A stretch of 64,000 nt of DNA, taken from the NCBI GenBank assembly GCA_029204225.1, contig CM055107.1, forward strand, positions 43,319,507 through 43,383,506, read 5' to 3'. A program made the position numbers and the translations under genes. Below the pieces are notes generated by a model. It did no database searches and was not told the DNA's origin. It saw only the letters and a program-made list of their open reading frames with translations. This document shows, piece by piece, positions 11,534 to 22,860 of the stretch; the stretch's first letter is position 1, and each line of letters opens with the position of its first letter. This DNA comes from Diphasiastrum complanatum. Lineage: Eukaryota; Streptophyta; Lycopodiopsida; Lycopodiales; Lycopodiaceae.

Positions 11534-11563
11534 ATCTTGATGTAGGAAGAGCAACGACGAGAA

Positions 11564-12367
11564 ATGGTGAAAGCTAGACGTCAAAATACTGACGATCAGG
11601 CACTTGCGACATGCCAAAAACAAGGCAAAGGCAAGGGCAAGAAGAAGTCTAAGCAGCAATTTGCCGAGTCTCAGGAGGATGAGGGATCTTCTAGTAAAAC
11701 TAAGAAGAGAGGCAAGTGCCTCCATTGTGGTAAAAAGGGCCATTGGAAGAGTGAATGTCGCAAATTCCTGGCAGAACAAGACAAGGGAAAACCAAAACAA
11801 GCAGGTAACCTTGTCGATGAGGGTGAGATTGAAGACTCTAGCATCTTCATATCTGCATTGTCATCTAATCAAGATGATCAAGCATGGTATATTGACTCAG
11901 GAGCCACAAGACACATGACAGGTAACAAGAATTGGTTCAGTAGTTTGAAGGTGTTGGATAATGGAACATCTGTTTCACAAGCAAATGGTGAGGTGTGCAT
12001 GATCAAGGGGATAGGCACCGTTTCAATCCAACTACCCGATGGCAAAAGTAGGATGATCAAGGAGGTACTTTACGTACCAAGTTTGAAGGAAAATCTACTT
12101 TCTGTTGGAGTCATTACTGATCAAAAGTTGAAAGTAGAATTCGCCCATGATCGTTGCTTTGTAAAGGATGTGAACCAAAAGTTCAAAGTTATTGCGGATG
12201 GAGTAAGAGAGCCCAATACAAAATTGTACAGGTTGAATGCTACAATCAAGGGGCAACATGAACTTGTATCGTCTATTCCTTCACAAACTGAGTTGTGGCA
12301 CAAGAGGCTTGGTCACTTGAACTTGGGAACCCTCAGTTTGATGAGAAAACCGGAGATGGTAACATGA
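11564..12367 (+). pseudogene. Copia nucleocapsid, protease, GAG-pre-integrase
   Basis: Continuation of the same polyprotein. It has a Lys-rich stretch, then the CCHC knuckle CLHCGKKGHWKSEC (about 11,719-11,760). The aspartic protease has the intact active-site motif DSGATRHM (about 11,893) and the flap and C-terminal part VLYVPSLKENLLS. The GAG-pre-integrase motif LWHKRLGHLNLGTL lies at about 12,292-12,333. A TGA at 12,365 ends it and the frame continues beyond as LPTIEDHLKSMCESC. Confidence 0.85.
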
Positions 12368-13850
12368 TTGCCTACCATAGAAGATCACTTGAAATCGATG
12401 TGCGAATCTTGTGTATATGGGAAGCAGCATCGAGAGAAGTTCAGTAAAGGGGGTGTTTCAAGAGCAAAGAACATCCTAGATTTAGTCCACACAAATTTAT
12501 GAGGGCCTATGAGGACCATGTCCTTAGGTAAAGCCTTCTATTTCATGACCTTTATTGATGATATGTCAAAGAAAAAATCAGATGCATTTGATAACTTCAA
12601 GAGCTTCAAAGCATTGGTTGAAAATCAGACAGGTAGGAAGATCAAAGTCCTAAGATTGGATAGTGGAGGTGAGTACAAGTCTAATGACTTCAATGATCTT
12701 TGTGATCAATGTGAGATTAAAAGACAATTTATGCAAGCTCATACTCCTGCTCTCAATGGTGTAGCTGAGCGCAAGAATCGTACGATTGTGGAAAGTGCCA
12801 GATCTATGCTAGCTGAGATGAAACTACCAAAAGATTTTTGGTCAGAAGCATGTAGCACGACAGTCTATATACAAAATAGAAGCCCTACCATTAACATTTG
12901 AGGAAGCATTCACGAAGAAGAAGCCAAAGGTGAACCACTTGCGAATCTTTGGATGTAAGGCCTTTGTACACATTCCTAAGGAAGAGAGATGTAAACTTGA
13001 TGTAAAAGCTATCAAGTGCATATTCCTAGGATTTGATGATCGTGTGAAGGGCTATAGATGTTTTGATCCAGTCGAAAACAAAATTCATATAAGCCGTGAT
13101 GTTATCTTTGATGAATCCAAGATGTATGAAGACGAGGATACTGAGAAGATAGACACATCCAGTGGAAAAGATGGTATAGTGAGGATACCACCTGATGATG
13201 ATCCATTCATTGACCTTCCGAGTGATGAACATGAGGATACATCTCAAGATACTACTACTCAACCTCAAGAAACAGGTTGGAGAGGTAGGGACAAACCTTT
13301 TGGTGCAAGAAGAATTGAAGTTGCAGGTGACAAACGCAAGGAGAAGGATGTACCATGGGATACATTCTCATCAGGAAGCCGATCACCTGATAGAAAGCTC
13401 CCTAAGTGGTTTGAGAGATTGTTGGAGAGCCGCGACATAGATGACTTTCCAGGATCATCTAACCAGAGAGAGCTACGAAGATCAACAAGAGGGAAGATAC
13501 TACCTGAAAGGTATGAAGCAAATTATGCTCTCTTATCTAGCATTATTCAAAGCAAAGAACCTTCGACTTATGGTGAAGCGAAGGATGATGACATTTGGGT
13601 CAAGACCATGGGAGAGGAGATGGAGTCAATTGCTAAGCATAGCACATGGGACTTAGTAGAACCACCAGTTGGCAAGAAACCCATTGGTTGCAAATGGGTA
13701 TACATGACCAATTACCATGCAGATGGAAGTATAGCAAAACACAAAGCAAGATTAGTGATCAAGGGTACGCACAAAATAAAGGCATCGACTATGAGGAGAC
13801 CTTTGTGCCGGTTTGTAAGTGGAATACTCTACGTCTACTTATTGCTTTAG
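12368..13850 (+). pseudogene. Copia integrase and N-terminal RT, broken
   Basis: Integrase of the same element. It runs from the CESCVYGKQH zinc region through FMTFIDD, the RLDSGGEY Asp block and the NGVAERKNRT block, to the C-terminal IFLGFDDRVKGY. A TGA lies in the front part (about 12,499), the segment after FIDD is shortened, and a stop at 12,899 plus a frame change separates 12,509-12,901 from 12,930-13,850. The second part ends in the start of RT (CKWVYMTNYHADGS). One base is missing near 13,765 (after RLVIKG), which throws the frame out. Confidence 0.85.
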
Positions 13851-14960
13851 CTTCACATTTTGGTTGGCCTTTGCATCAGATGGATGTGAAATCTGCTTTT
13901 CTAAATGGTGAGTTAGAAGAAGAAGTGTTCATGGATCAACATGAAGGCTTTGTAACAAAAGGACATGAAAATAAAGTATGTCGCTTGAAGAAAGCGCTTT
14001 ATGGTCTTAAACAAGCACCACGTGCGTGGTATAGCAGGATTGATGCCTACTTTCGTTCAAAGGGGATGGTGAGAACACATTCTGATCCAAATCTATATGT
14101 CTTATGCTTTGATGGTATGGTTGCTTTGATTGCTCTTTATGTTGATGACTTGATTATTACGGGAAATAATCAAGAGATGATAGACATGATCAAAAAAGAC
14201 CTCATGGAACAATTTGAGATGACAGATCTCAGCCTGATGCATTACTGCCTTGGAGTAGAAGTGTGGCAAAAAGGACATGAAGTGGCTTTAACACAGGTGA
14301 AGTATGTCAAAGAGTTGCTGCACAACTTTAGGTTACAGGATTGCAAACCAGTAAACACTCCTATTGAACCAGGTAAAAAGCTTTCTAAGCTTGATGAGTC
14401 ACAGTCATTTGATGCTACGCTAAATAGACAGTTAGTAGGGAGCTTGATTTACCTTACCACGACTAGACCAGATATATGCTATGTTGTTGGCATTGTAAGT
14501 CAATTTATGGCAACACCTACGGAAACGCATTGGAAGGCAACTAAACACATTTTGCGTTATGTGAAAGGCACTTCAGAGTATGGCTTGATTTACAGGAAGT
14601 ATGATGGTTTACCTGAGTTGTGTGGCTATGTGGATGTGGATTGGGGAGGTGACTATGATGATCATAGATCCATCACTAGATATATATTCCAGTTTTGTGG
14701 TAGTTGTTTTTCCTGGTCTAGTAAGAAGCAAAGTACAATTGCTCTTTCCATCACAGAAGCAGAGTATAAGGCAATGTGTAGTGCTGCACAGGAAGCTATA
14801 TGGTTGAGACAAATCTTGGAAGAAATTGGCATGAAGCAGAAAAATCCCACGACTTTACATAGCGACAGTCAAAGTGGCATTCAACTAGCAAAGAATCCAT
14901 TGTTCCATGCGAGAACTAAACACATTGAGATTCAGTATCACTTCATACGTGAGAGGCTTT
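13766..14960 (+). pseudogene. Copia reverse transcriptase and RNase H
   Basis: After the frameshift near 13,765 the pol frame is open to the breakpoint. RT motifs are intact: QMDVKSAFLNGELEEEVFM, LKKALYGLKQAPRAWY and the catalytic LYVDDLIITG. RNase H follows with DVDWGGD, SITEAEY and HSDSQSGIQLAKN. The last element-specific residues are HFIRERLLS near 14,958. The open frame continues to 15,034 in foreign sequence. This is the best-preserved pol stretch among the copia pieces here. Confidence 0.88.
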
Positions 14961-14964
14961 TGAG

Positions 14965-15843
14965 TTGTTGCTTCATTCTATTACCTCTCACGCAGATGTT
15001 TTTTCTTCAGATAGCTATGACTGGCAGCATGTAAAATCGTTTACGAGAAAGTTCTCTACAATACATGCAAAATATGGAGTACTAATATATGATGGGCTCA
15101 AGTCTTCTACGATCATAGGACTGGGTGTTTACTTTTACGATTACATGTATGAAGTTCCAAAGAAGAACTTTGGGAATGGCAAATTATTGCCTCTTTTTGA
15201 GCCTACAATCGATTCTCACGATTGGCCTTATGTTGATGAATTGACCATCGAATTGACAAAATTCCAACTCGTCAAAGAGATTACAATGAATATGAAGCCA
15301 ACATTCGGATCCAAACGTGTTTACACTAGTGTCAGCGTGCATGTCGCTGTATTTGTTGCCATATTTAAAGCAATACCATTTAGAAAAACAAATACATTAT
15401 GGGTATGGAAAGCAACGGAATCCTCATTGTTGGACAATGTATTTACTTCTTGGGACTCACGGAATGTAGATCACAAAGGTGATTTAATAAGGTGTGATAT
15501 TTGTCGTGAGACGATGACAATAAGATATCACATTGCACGCCAAACGTGCTCCTTCAGTTTCGTTTATAGGCGGTTCAAGTTTGCTCACGGTCGATGGGAT
15601 AGCTTGGATGCAGAGACGAGACATGAAGAATTTGAACTACCCATCCATATGCCAAATGATGAAGTGCGGGAAGTCTGTGTTAATGGTGAATGGAGTCTGG
15701 AAGATGTACGGGCTATGGTTGGTTTAATATATGCTGATGTGCCCACAAATTTTGTGTTCACTATCAACGGACAAACTGTAAGTGTAAACAATAAACATGC
15801 TTCTAAATTCTGTAAATGGTTGTTGAACACATATATAAAATGA
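14965..15843 (+). CDS. Unrecognised 292-codon open frame
   Basis: An open frame that starts at the copia breakpoint, without an ATG at its head; the first in-frame ATG codons are inside (MYEVPKKNF, MNMKPTFG). It is probably the 3' part of a longer gene truncated on the left. I do not recognise a family. The middle has a possible zinc motif CDICRETMTIRYHIARQTC (CxxC, then His and Cys). The C-terminal third looks globular (NGEWSLEDVRAMVGLIYAD). The TGA at 15,841 is followed by ordinary AT-rich DNA with a splice-acceptor-like stretch at about 15,875. The length of the open frame argues for real coding origin. Confidence 0.5.
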   Translation: MLLHSITSHADVFSSDSYDWQHVKSFTRKFSTIHAKYGVLIYDGLKSSTIIGLGVYFYDYMYEVPKKNFGNGKLLPLFEPTIDSHDWPYVDELTIELTKFQLVKEITMNMKPTFGSKRVYTSVSVHVAVFVAIFKAIPFRKTNTLWVWKATESSLLDNVFTSWDSRNVDHKGDLIRCDICRETMTIRYHIARQTCSFSFVYRRFKFAHGRWDSLDAETRHEEFELPIHMPNDEVREVCVNGEWSLEDVRAMVGLIYADVPTNFVFTINGQTVSVNNKHASKFCKWLLNTYIK

Positions 15844-16377
15844 ATTTTAATATTGAAATGGTGGTGTCTGGTTTTGCAGATCAGGAGACGCGCGGAAAAA
15901 CACCAAAAGTGAGCATCATTTTTAGATTCGGTCACCGTAAAAATACATGAACTATGAGTTGCTCTTATGTACTAGCTTTAACTAATAACATTGATCTATC
16001 TGATGGGATTTCATCAGAGATTTGGTTCTATCGTTTCCATGTTTGTTAGGGCATTAGCTATGGTTTAGTTTGGTATGCAATTGCAATGTAAATGCTTTGA
16101 CTAGACATTTTCTATAGGAAATTGCTGATAACATGTTTTGGAAATGTGTAGAATTATTTCATTGTGTATATATTTCTTACTTTACTTTTTTTGAACAATC
16201 GAGAGATCTTTTTGGAATGCTTGCTATAATTGGAATGACACACTATATAAGGGTGTGTGGGTCCCCATTTCACCATTTCATTCTTAGTGTTAGAGAGTTT
16301 CCTTTGTTTTTAGGTTGATATCATCTTGCTATGCTCACACAAGTGCAAATTAGTGTCGTTATTGCAATTCCTATACA
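15844..16377. other. Non-coding spacer between two convergent orphan genes
   Basis: About 530 bp, AT-rich, with only short open frames. I see no repeat, RNA gene or clear regulatory site. Confidence 0.5.
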
Positions 16378-17105
16378 TTAGTACTCTATTATATCCGCAT
16401 GGCGACCTAGTTTATGGCACGTACGAAACAAACAGCAAGGCGGAATCCAAAAGCCGAGGATATGTTGCAAGTCATGCAGAAACAAATACTCTTGCCCATT
16501 AATTATCACTGGGGCAAGGTCACGTATTCGAAGCATGTGATTAGAGTCGTCTACGTCCTCTAGTTGGGCAGATGTTGATGCAACTGAAGTCATCTACCGT
16601 GCAAGCTCTGCTTCCTTCACGAGTGTTAATTCCTCTTCTGCTTCTTGCTCTTCCATTTCGCTGACGTTCACGCTAGGATCCTGTTTTTCTTCAGCGGTAT
16701 TTGTAGGAAATTCATTCAACAAAAAAATCACAATAATTTCACCTGACAAGAACTTGTTTCCTACACTTTTGAGATTAAAATTTACTTGTTGATTGCGCGT
16801 TAACTCCAAAAAGTGCTCGTTCCCAACAAACCTGTTGAGCCGGACATCAAAAGCTCTATCTCCTTTCCATATATATGTTAGCAAATTATATGGAATCCAA
16901 GAAATATCGTAGCCAGTTATTCTTACCGAGTAAGGCATCAAGTTCTCTTCTATATACTCACTTACATACCTGAAATCATCACTATTCGCACGTAGAGTTG
17001 CTAGGGTATCTATTTTGCAGTGAATATAGCATAGATGCGATCTATTTCATTAGCAAATGTTGTGTCGGCCAATAGATTTGCCAACTTTGTCTTTGAAGGA
17101 TGCAT
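16378..17105 (-). pseudogene. Unrecognised minus-strand gene, three collinear segments
   Basis: Three reading segments follow each other on the minus strand. 17,105-17,013 starts with ATG (MHPSKTKLANLLADTTFAN). After a frame change near 17,015 comes a long segment to 16,594 (IDTLATLRANSDDFRYV to EAELAR, with an acidic EMEEQEAEEE stretch). Its TAG is immediately followed by ATG of 16,593-16,378 (MTSVASTSAQLEDVDD, VIINGQEYLFLHDLQHILGF). Either a gene with one frameshift and one stop, or two short genes. It converges on the orphan frame at 14,965-15,843. No family recognised. Confidence 0.45.
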
Positions 17106-17504
17106 CGTGAACGTAATGAGACAATACGAAAGACTATTAGTACGAGCGCAAGTGCAAAGCATTTACCAAAACTAAGAAAGCCAAGAGAGCAAGAAAAATG
17201 TGTGCTTGAAAATGAGATAAAGTGGTCTTAAATAAGAAAAAGTTTTTCAAAAATAGACATGATTTTAATATTGTATCAAATAAAGTCTATTTATAATAAT
17301 CAAATAAATTATACCACTATACTTCAAAACAATGTAATATTCTCAATAGATTCTATTTGTTCATTGTGCGCTATTTCTGAAATGCCATCCTCTTCATTGG
17401 ATGTTCTTTGCCGAGGAACCCAATGCTTCCCTACACGAACCCGAGACATCCTCCATTCCCTATGCCAATATACTACAAAGAGACCCGTGTAGATGACACT
17501 AATG
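17106..17504. other. AT-rich spacer
   Basis: About 400 bp without coding signal. It ends in TAATG (17,500-17,504), the left copy of the gypsy target duplication. Confidence 0.6.
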
Positions 17505-18422
17505 TGTTGCGTCGGTGCCTCAAAGGGCGCTGGGACTTGAGCGGTTTCCCCAACATGCGCTTAAGTCTAACATTCATCCATCATGCACTTACGTAAAAGC
17601 CAACTCAGAAACGTAACAAGCTTAACCATTCAGACTTAAGAAAACTGGAATCCCAACCAACCCGAAAGCCATCTCAGAATCCGTCCCCAAAAGGTAACCA
17701 AAGGCAAAGACAAGCCACACATGAAATCCAAGGCATAGTGGTCGCCAAACTGACCAATTGGCATAGCGGCAAGCCCCATGTCGATGACAGGGACCCTTAG
17801 GTGCCAGCGACGCAAAAAGGTTGTAGTAAGGGTCCTTCCACTTGGACCAGTCCCGGAGGCAAAACCGAAATGGTAATCATCTCCAAGGATCAACTTTATT
17901 AGATTTGGAAGAGGTTACATTCATACATAGACTGACCGGTCTCGGGGCCACCAACACGTGCTGGGCATTGTGCCTGGCTCGTGCTGGTAGAGGGAGCTGA
18001 GACCTAGCGACTGGATTCCTGGCGCTGGTTGAGCTGCCCAAGTTTCTGTCTGCCGGACTCCCCCTATAGTTCTGTTGTGATTCGGCGCACCCCCTCTGTT
18101 CTGAAACATAGTGCTTTATGGTAAAGCACGCTTTTTGGGACTTAGTTTTTATTTTGCTGATTAAGCCTGGCAAGCCTGGCAGAATCAGTCTGGCTCCCGG
18201 ACATGGGTCCCGGGAGCCATTCCGGTGGCAGAATCAACTTGCTTCCTGACTAGGCCATGACTCGAGCTCCAGAGCTAGCTCATGACTTGTGACTACTTGA
18301 CTGGCTCACCACAGGTCGGAGGCTCAGTCCTTGACGTTCTAACTTGCTCTGGGACCTTAGGGAGTGTCACCCCTTAGAGTCTTACAGGGCACGTTGGGTG
18401 CACCTGAGTCAGCTTTACAACA
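17505..18422 (-). repeat. 3' LTR of the gypsy element
   Basis: Left LTR, 918 bp. It differs from the right LTR at about 24 positions by eye (about 2.6 percent), almost all transitions, with no length difference. Confidence 0.95.
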
Positions 18423-18440
18423 TCCTCCCCTCGTTTGAAA
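18423..18440 (-). other. Polypurine tract
   Basis: The minus strand reads a purine-rich run (GAGGGGAGGA) just before the 3' LTR start at 18,422, the expected primer for plus-strand synthesis. Confidence 0.75.
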
Positions 18441-18663
18441 AAGCTGATGTCCTCATCAGGGCCAAACTAGACCTAGGACGTATGGCACGGGCTTAATTCA
18501 CCGGCCTTAACAACTTTGAATTACAAAATACATTAGCAGTAGCACAGGAAAAGTGTAGATAAAGTTCACTTACGTAAAACCTGTGTAAAGCTGCAAGTGA
18601 TTTATTGGCAAACTTAAGAAAAATCTCGGGAAGTTCCTTGAACTTCAGAATGGCCATGAATGT

Positions 18664-20898
18664 TTATGTAAGAGGCATGCCACCATGTAGTGCTTTGTGT
18701 GTCGATCTGGGAAAACGGCTATTGCGTTGGTTCTTCTGTAGATAATCTGCTAGTACTTCAGGGGCTCCCTCCTTAAGTTTGTCTTCGTACTCCCAAGAAG
18801 CCTCAATAAGTGGAGCCCGTAGCCACTTCACTAGATATTCACGTTGAATGCCAGTTCGCTTTCTATGTGTCAATATTTGTTCTGGTACAAGCTGCCTCTT
18901 CGTATCATCAAGTGTCGTTGGTGGGTGACGGAGTTCGTGTTGCCGATCAAATCGCTCATCTGGTTTGTACCGTTTGAGTAATGAGATATGAAACACATTG
19001 TGTATATCCAAGCTGGATGGCAGCGCTAATCGATAAGCCACTGGGTTGATCTTCTTGGTGACATAATATGGTCCCGCATAAGGTCGAGCAAACTTATGAG
19101 AAAAACCTTTTGGTAACGCAATGTTCTTTGTGGTCAGCCATACTTGATCACCTTCCTCAAATTCCAGTTCTTGTCGATGTGGGTTTACGTCAGCTGCCAT
19201 ACTCCTTTGTGATTGCTCTGAAAATGCCTTCACCTCTGTCAGCTTTGTGTGCCACTCATTGATGAATTCCTCTACAGTGGGTACTGGTGTTTCCTGCACG
19301 CCTGTAAGAAAAGAGCTTGGAACAATCGGTAGCCGACCATTGCTTATCTCGAAGGGTGCCCTTCCAGTAGATCTATTCACTTGGTTGTTATGTGCAAACT
19401 CGAGAATATCCAAGTAGTTGACCCAATCGGATTGGTCCCAAGCGACATAATTTTGTAAATATTGTTCAATCTGTCGATTGACTCGTTCCGTTTGCCCATC
19501 TGTCTGAGGATGATATGCAGAACTGAAATTCAATCCGGTTCCCACGAGGCGAAATAGACAAGTCCAAAACTTTTCGACGAACTTGGTGTCTCGGTCAGAA
19601 ATAATCGTTCTAGGCAGGCCGTGGTATTTGAAAACACATTTGAAAAATAACCTTGCCACTTCTTCAGCTGTCACTGAACTTTTAGTTGGTACTAGATGAA
19701 CTTGCTTTGAAAACCGGTCAACCACCACATAAATTGAGTCGAATCCTTGGCACCGTGGTAGTTGAACAGTAAAATCCATGCTCACCGAATCCCATGGGTA
19801 TGCTGGTACCGGTAATGGTTGGAGTAGTCCAGCCGGAGCTAGCGGTTCCACCTTCACTTGTTGACATGTCGGGCATGTTTGCACATAGGATTCAATGTCT
19901 GCCCACATACTTGGCCAATAGAAGCCTCTTTTGAGAAGTTCATACATGCGATTCACCCCTGGATGCCCGGCGGCTAGTACGTCATGATGTTCTCGCAAGA
20001 CTTTCTTCCTCAGGTTGATGTTGTCTAGGACATATACTCTGCGTTGTTTATAAACAACCATTTGATCTTTCCAAGTGAAATGTTTATGAGGCTTTCCCAG
20101 CTGGAATTCGATCATTAAGTCCTTCGCCAACGCATCTACACCATAATTCTCCCTGATTTCTTGGAGTAGGCCAATCACCTGAGTTGTTACTGTTGCCATC
20201 AAGTGTTCCTGTCTACTTAGTGTGTCCGCCACCATATTGTTCTTTCCCGCCGTGTGTAAAATGTCTATATTGAATTTTGAAAGAAAGTTTTGCCATCGCA
20301 TTTGCTTTGGCGTGAGCATACCTTGGGATGAGAAGTACTTGAGTGATATATTATCAGTGAACGCCTTAAAGGGTTTTCCTGCCACATAATGTCTCCAATG
20401 CTCCACTGCTTGGACTATTGCGACCATTTCTTTTTCATGAGTTGGCCATCGTCGCTCTACGTCACTTAATTTCTTTGAAAAATATGCAACAGGTTTTCCG
20501 TCTTGCATCAGCACGGCCCCAATAGCAAAGTTCGACGCATCCGTATGTATTTCAAAAGGTTTGCTAAAGTCCGGTAAGGCAAGGATGGGTTCTTGAGTGA
20601 TCCGTCGTTTTAGTTCTTGGAACGCTGCTTCACATTCCGGTGTCCATGTCATCTTCAGATGAGTCTTGGTCTGCTCCAACAGCAGTGCCACAATTTTGCT
20701 AAATGCCTCAATGAATCTCCTGTAAAAGTTACATAAGCCCACAAAGGATTTGATGCCATGAACAGTTTTAGGTGCTAGCCAATCCAAGATAGCCTTGATC
20801 TTCTTAGGATCCATTCGAATTCGTCCGTGGCCTATAACATGTCCAAGGAAGTCAACTTCCTCCACGACAAACTCACATTTCTCTCTTTTCGCGAACAA
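18664..20898 (-). pseudogene. Gypsy RNase H, integrase and chromodomain
   Basis: The rest of pol, 744 codons, open from the RT thumb to the natural stop at 18,664. RNase H: IHTDASNFAIGAVLMQDG, then HEKEMVAIVQAVEHWRHY and HTAGKNNMVADTLSR. Integrase: HHCC zinc finger (HHDVLAAGHPGVNRMY, CPTCQQ) and the triad in DSVSMDF, IISDRDTKF and HPQTDGQTERVNR. A C-terminal chromodomain (about residues 660-715: REYLVKWLRAP, ASWEYEDKL) would direct integration to marked chromatin. The stretch looks intact by itself. Only the upstream stop and missing gag make the element non-autonomous. Confidence 0.93.
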
Positions 20899-20913
20899 GT
20901 AGTTCCTCCTCAG

Positions 20914-21801
20914 TCATTGGAGAACTGTCCTTAAATGTTGAATGTGATCTTTAAGGTTCCGGCTAAATACTAATATGTCATCAATGTACACAATGACAAA
21001 TTCATCCAGACAGTCTTGAAATATATTGTTCATCAACGTGCAAAAAGTGGCTGGTGCGTTTGTTAGACTGAATGGCATCACCAGAAACTCGTGACTCCCG
21101 TACCGCGTTCGAAACGCCGTTTTGTGCTCATCACCTTTAGCTATTCGAATTTGATGATATCCAGATCTGAGATCTATTCGGCTAAAGTATTTGGCATGTT
21201 TGAGTTGGTCGAATAGGTCATCAATTCTAGGCATGGGGTACTTGTTCTTGATGGTACTCTTGTTAAGCATGCGATAATCCACACACATTCGAAGAGTTTT
21301 GTCCGCCTTTTCCACGAACAACACTGGGGCTCCAAAAGGTGAAGTGCTAGGTCTAATAAAACCTTTGTCTATCAATTCACCAAGTTGTCGTTTCAGTTCC
21401 GCCAACTCTTCTTGTGACATTCTGTAGGGTGCTCGTGAAGTTGGCTCTGTTCCTGATACCAACTCAATTTTATGGTCCACTGGTCTTCGAGGAGGTAGCT
21501 TAGCTGGGAGTTCCTCCGGGAACACATCGCTAAATTCTTCTAACAGATCTGTCACTTCTTTTGGCAAGTTTTCTTGTCGCACGCTTTTCCCTTCTGGGAC
21601 TTCTCGACAGATGCAAAGAAAGCACTTTGACCTTTTCCCTTTCGCCATTCTTTTCATCACTAATGCTGCAACCAGATTTTGTTCAATATCGGTATCCTTA
21701 GCATTTCCTTCGGGCAGGGCTTTTGTCACGCAGATTTGTCCCTTATAATCCAAGAGGACCAAGTTTGAGCTCCTACCCAAAAACTGCGATACAGTGTTCA
21801 T
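20914..21801 (-). pseudogene. Gypsy reverse transcriptase
   Basis: RT copies element RNA into cDNA. The linker after protease is seen ([10 protein letters not shown]), then [34 protein letters not shown], the helix [14 protein letters not shown] and the catalytic box [15 protein letters not shown]. The frame is ended by a TGA at 20,914-20,916 (after HLRTVLQ). The thumb continues beyond it as LRRNYLFAKREKCEFVV, so this is a point nonsense mutation in an otherwise well-kept domain. Confidence 0.92.
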
Positions 21802-22147
21802 TTAACCAAGGGAGGCCCAAAATCACATAGAAGGCATCCATTTCTAAAATCACAAAGCTAAGTTTAGCCTTCCATCTTCCAATCTGCATCGGGATGTTCA
21901 ATGTCGCTTTGTTTGCATCTAGTGCTCCCTTCGCTGTTTCTACCTTGAGAGTAGATGTAACATTCCTGGTCGGCAAGCTGAATTGTTCCACTACGCTCCT
22001 TGAGATATAGTTATCTGAAGTTCCGGAGTCGATCATGAAATCTGACTTCCTCCCCGCGATCTTTCCTGATAAGAATAACAATCTTGAACCAATCTTGGGG
22101 GTTTCCCCATGGAAGTTCCTTTCCATACTTGTGCGTCGTCCACTCAT
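21773..22147 (-). pseudogene. Gypsy aspartic protease
   Basis: Retropepsin of the chromovirus, which would cleave the polyprotein. The active site DFMIDSGTSDNYIS (about 22,040-22,000) is intact, and the second conserved block [12 protein letters not shown] lies near the C-terminus. The frame opens at MSGRRTSMER (22,147) and overlaps the RT frame by about 29 bases, so a frame change separates protease from RT. Upstream there is no gag frame joined to it, so translation could only begin here or by another route. Confidence 0.88.
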
Positions 22148-22847
22148 AAATGTAAGCTCCTCTCACAACTCCCAACTAGATCAGATCACCTGGATCAAAA
22201 CAAGTAGTCAGGGATAATTCAGGTCCAAGCAAGCACACCACAAACGAACATACCAACCAAAGCTAAACAGAGGATCCCTCTCAAGTCACATTCCCCTTGA
22301 GACCGGACGTAGGATCTTTGCCTAGCCGCGCCCACACAAATCTATCACAGAATTAGCCCACGGGGAAACATCCATCCAACCATCCGTGCTTTCACCATTA
22401 AGCAACACATTGCCTCAGTCACGCCCCACCACTTTTTGGTCGATAGCCCTTATAACTAAACGATCGGCAGCTATCCCGCACCGGCAGCTAACCACCCGTG
22501 CTTTACACCCGAATTGGAGCAGCATCTCTGTATCAATGGTTAACCCGTACAGTTCGAATATGTCGTCCCGCACCCCACAAGGTACAGACCGTGCTTTCAC
22601 CTACCTAGGTAGCACTTTGCCTCATCCGTCCTACGTGCAGACAACGCCAGGCCCGAACCGCGAGAACTGACCGTGCTTACACCTCGAGGGCAGCACTTTG
22701 ACTCACCAGTCCCCCGTTCTGTCGACCACCCCGAACGTGGACGCACCCGTGCTTACACTGTGGGCAGCACCTTGCGCAACGGTTGTCCTGACAAATCCCA
22801 AAACGTGGCCATCCTTGTGAGACTTGCGTAGCTGACCGGCTAGTCGA
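22148..22847 (-). repeat. Gypsy leader with degenerate repeats instead of gag
   Basis: The 700 bp between primer-binding site and protease have no gag-like frame. Five copies of a motif CCGTGCTT(T/A)CAC start at 22,384, 22,496, 22,589, 22,671 and 22,747 (spacing 112, 93, 82, 76), most followed by an AGCAC-TTG-CTCA-like block about 10-20 bases on. The repeats are too diverged to be a recent satellite. Confidence 0.65.
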
Positions 22848-22858
22848 CTCTGATACCA
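22848..22858 (-). other. tRNA-Met primer-binding site
   Basis: The minus strand reads TGGTATCAGAG two bases inside the LTR, matching the 3' end complement of initiator tRNA-Met. Confidence 0.88.
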
Positions 22859-22860
22859 CA

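Larger units (their letters stand above)
9442..14960 (+). mobile_element. Copia element, 5' LTR to RNase H, 3' end missing
   Basis: A long copia element in gag-protease-integrase-RT-RNase H order. The 5' LTR probably starts near 9442 (TGTTATTGTACTG). A perfect initiator tRNA-Met primer-binding site, TGGTATCAGAGC, is at 9691-9702. A 1.28 kb non-coding leader precedes gag at 10,988. The coding region holds at least five stops or frameshifts. RNase H ends abruptly at about 14,958 (YHFIRERLLS) against unrelated DNA, so the RNase H end, polypurine tract and 3' LTR are absent. Confidence 0.88.

Noticed and set aside
17636-18173. Open frames on both LTRs of the gypsy element (for example 17,636-17,893 and 22,992-23,249)
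   Set aside because: They are the same LTR sequence twice, without domain content.
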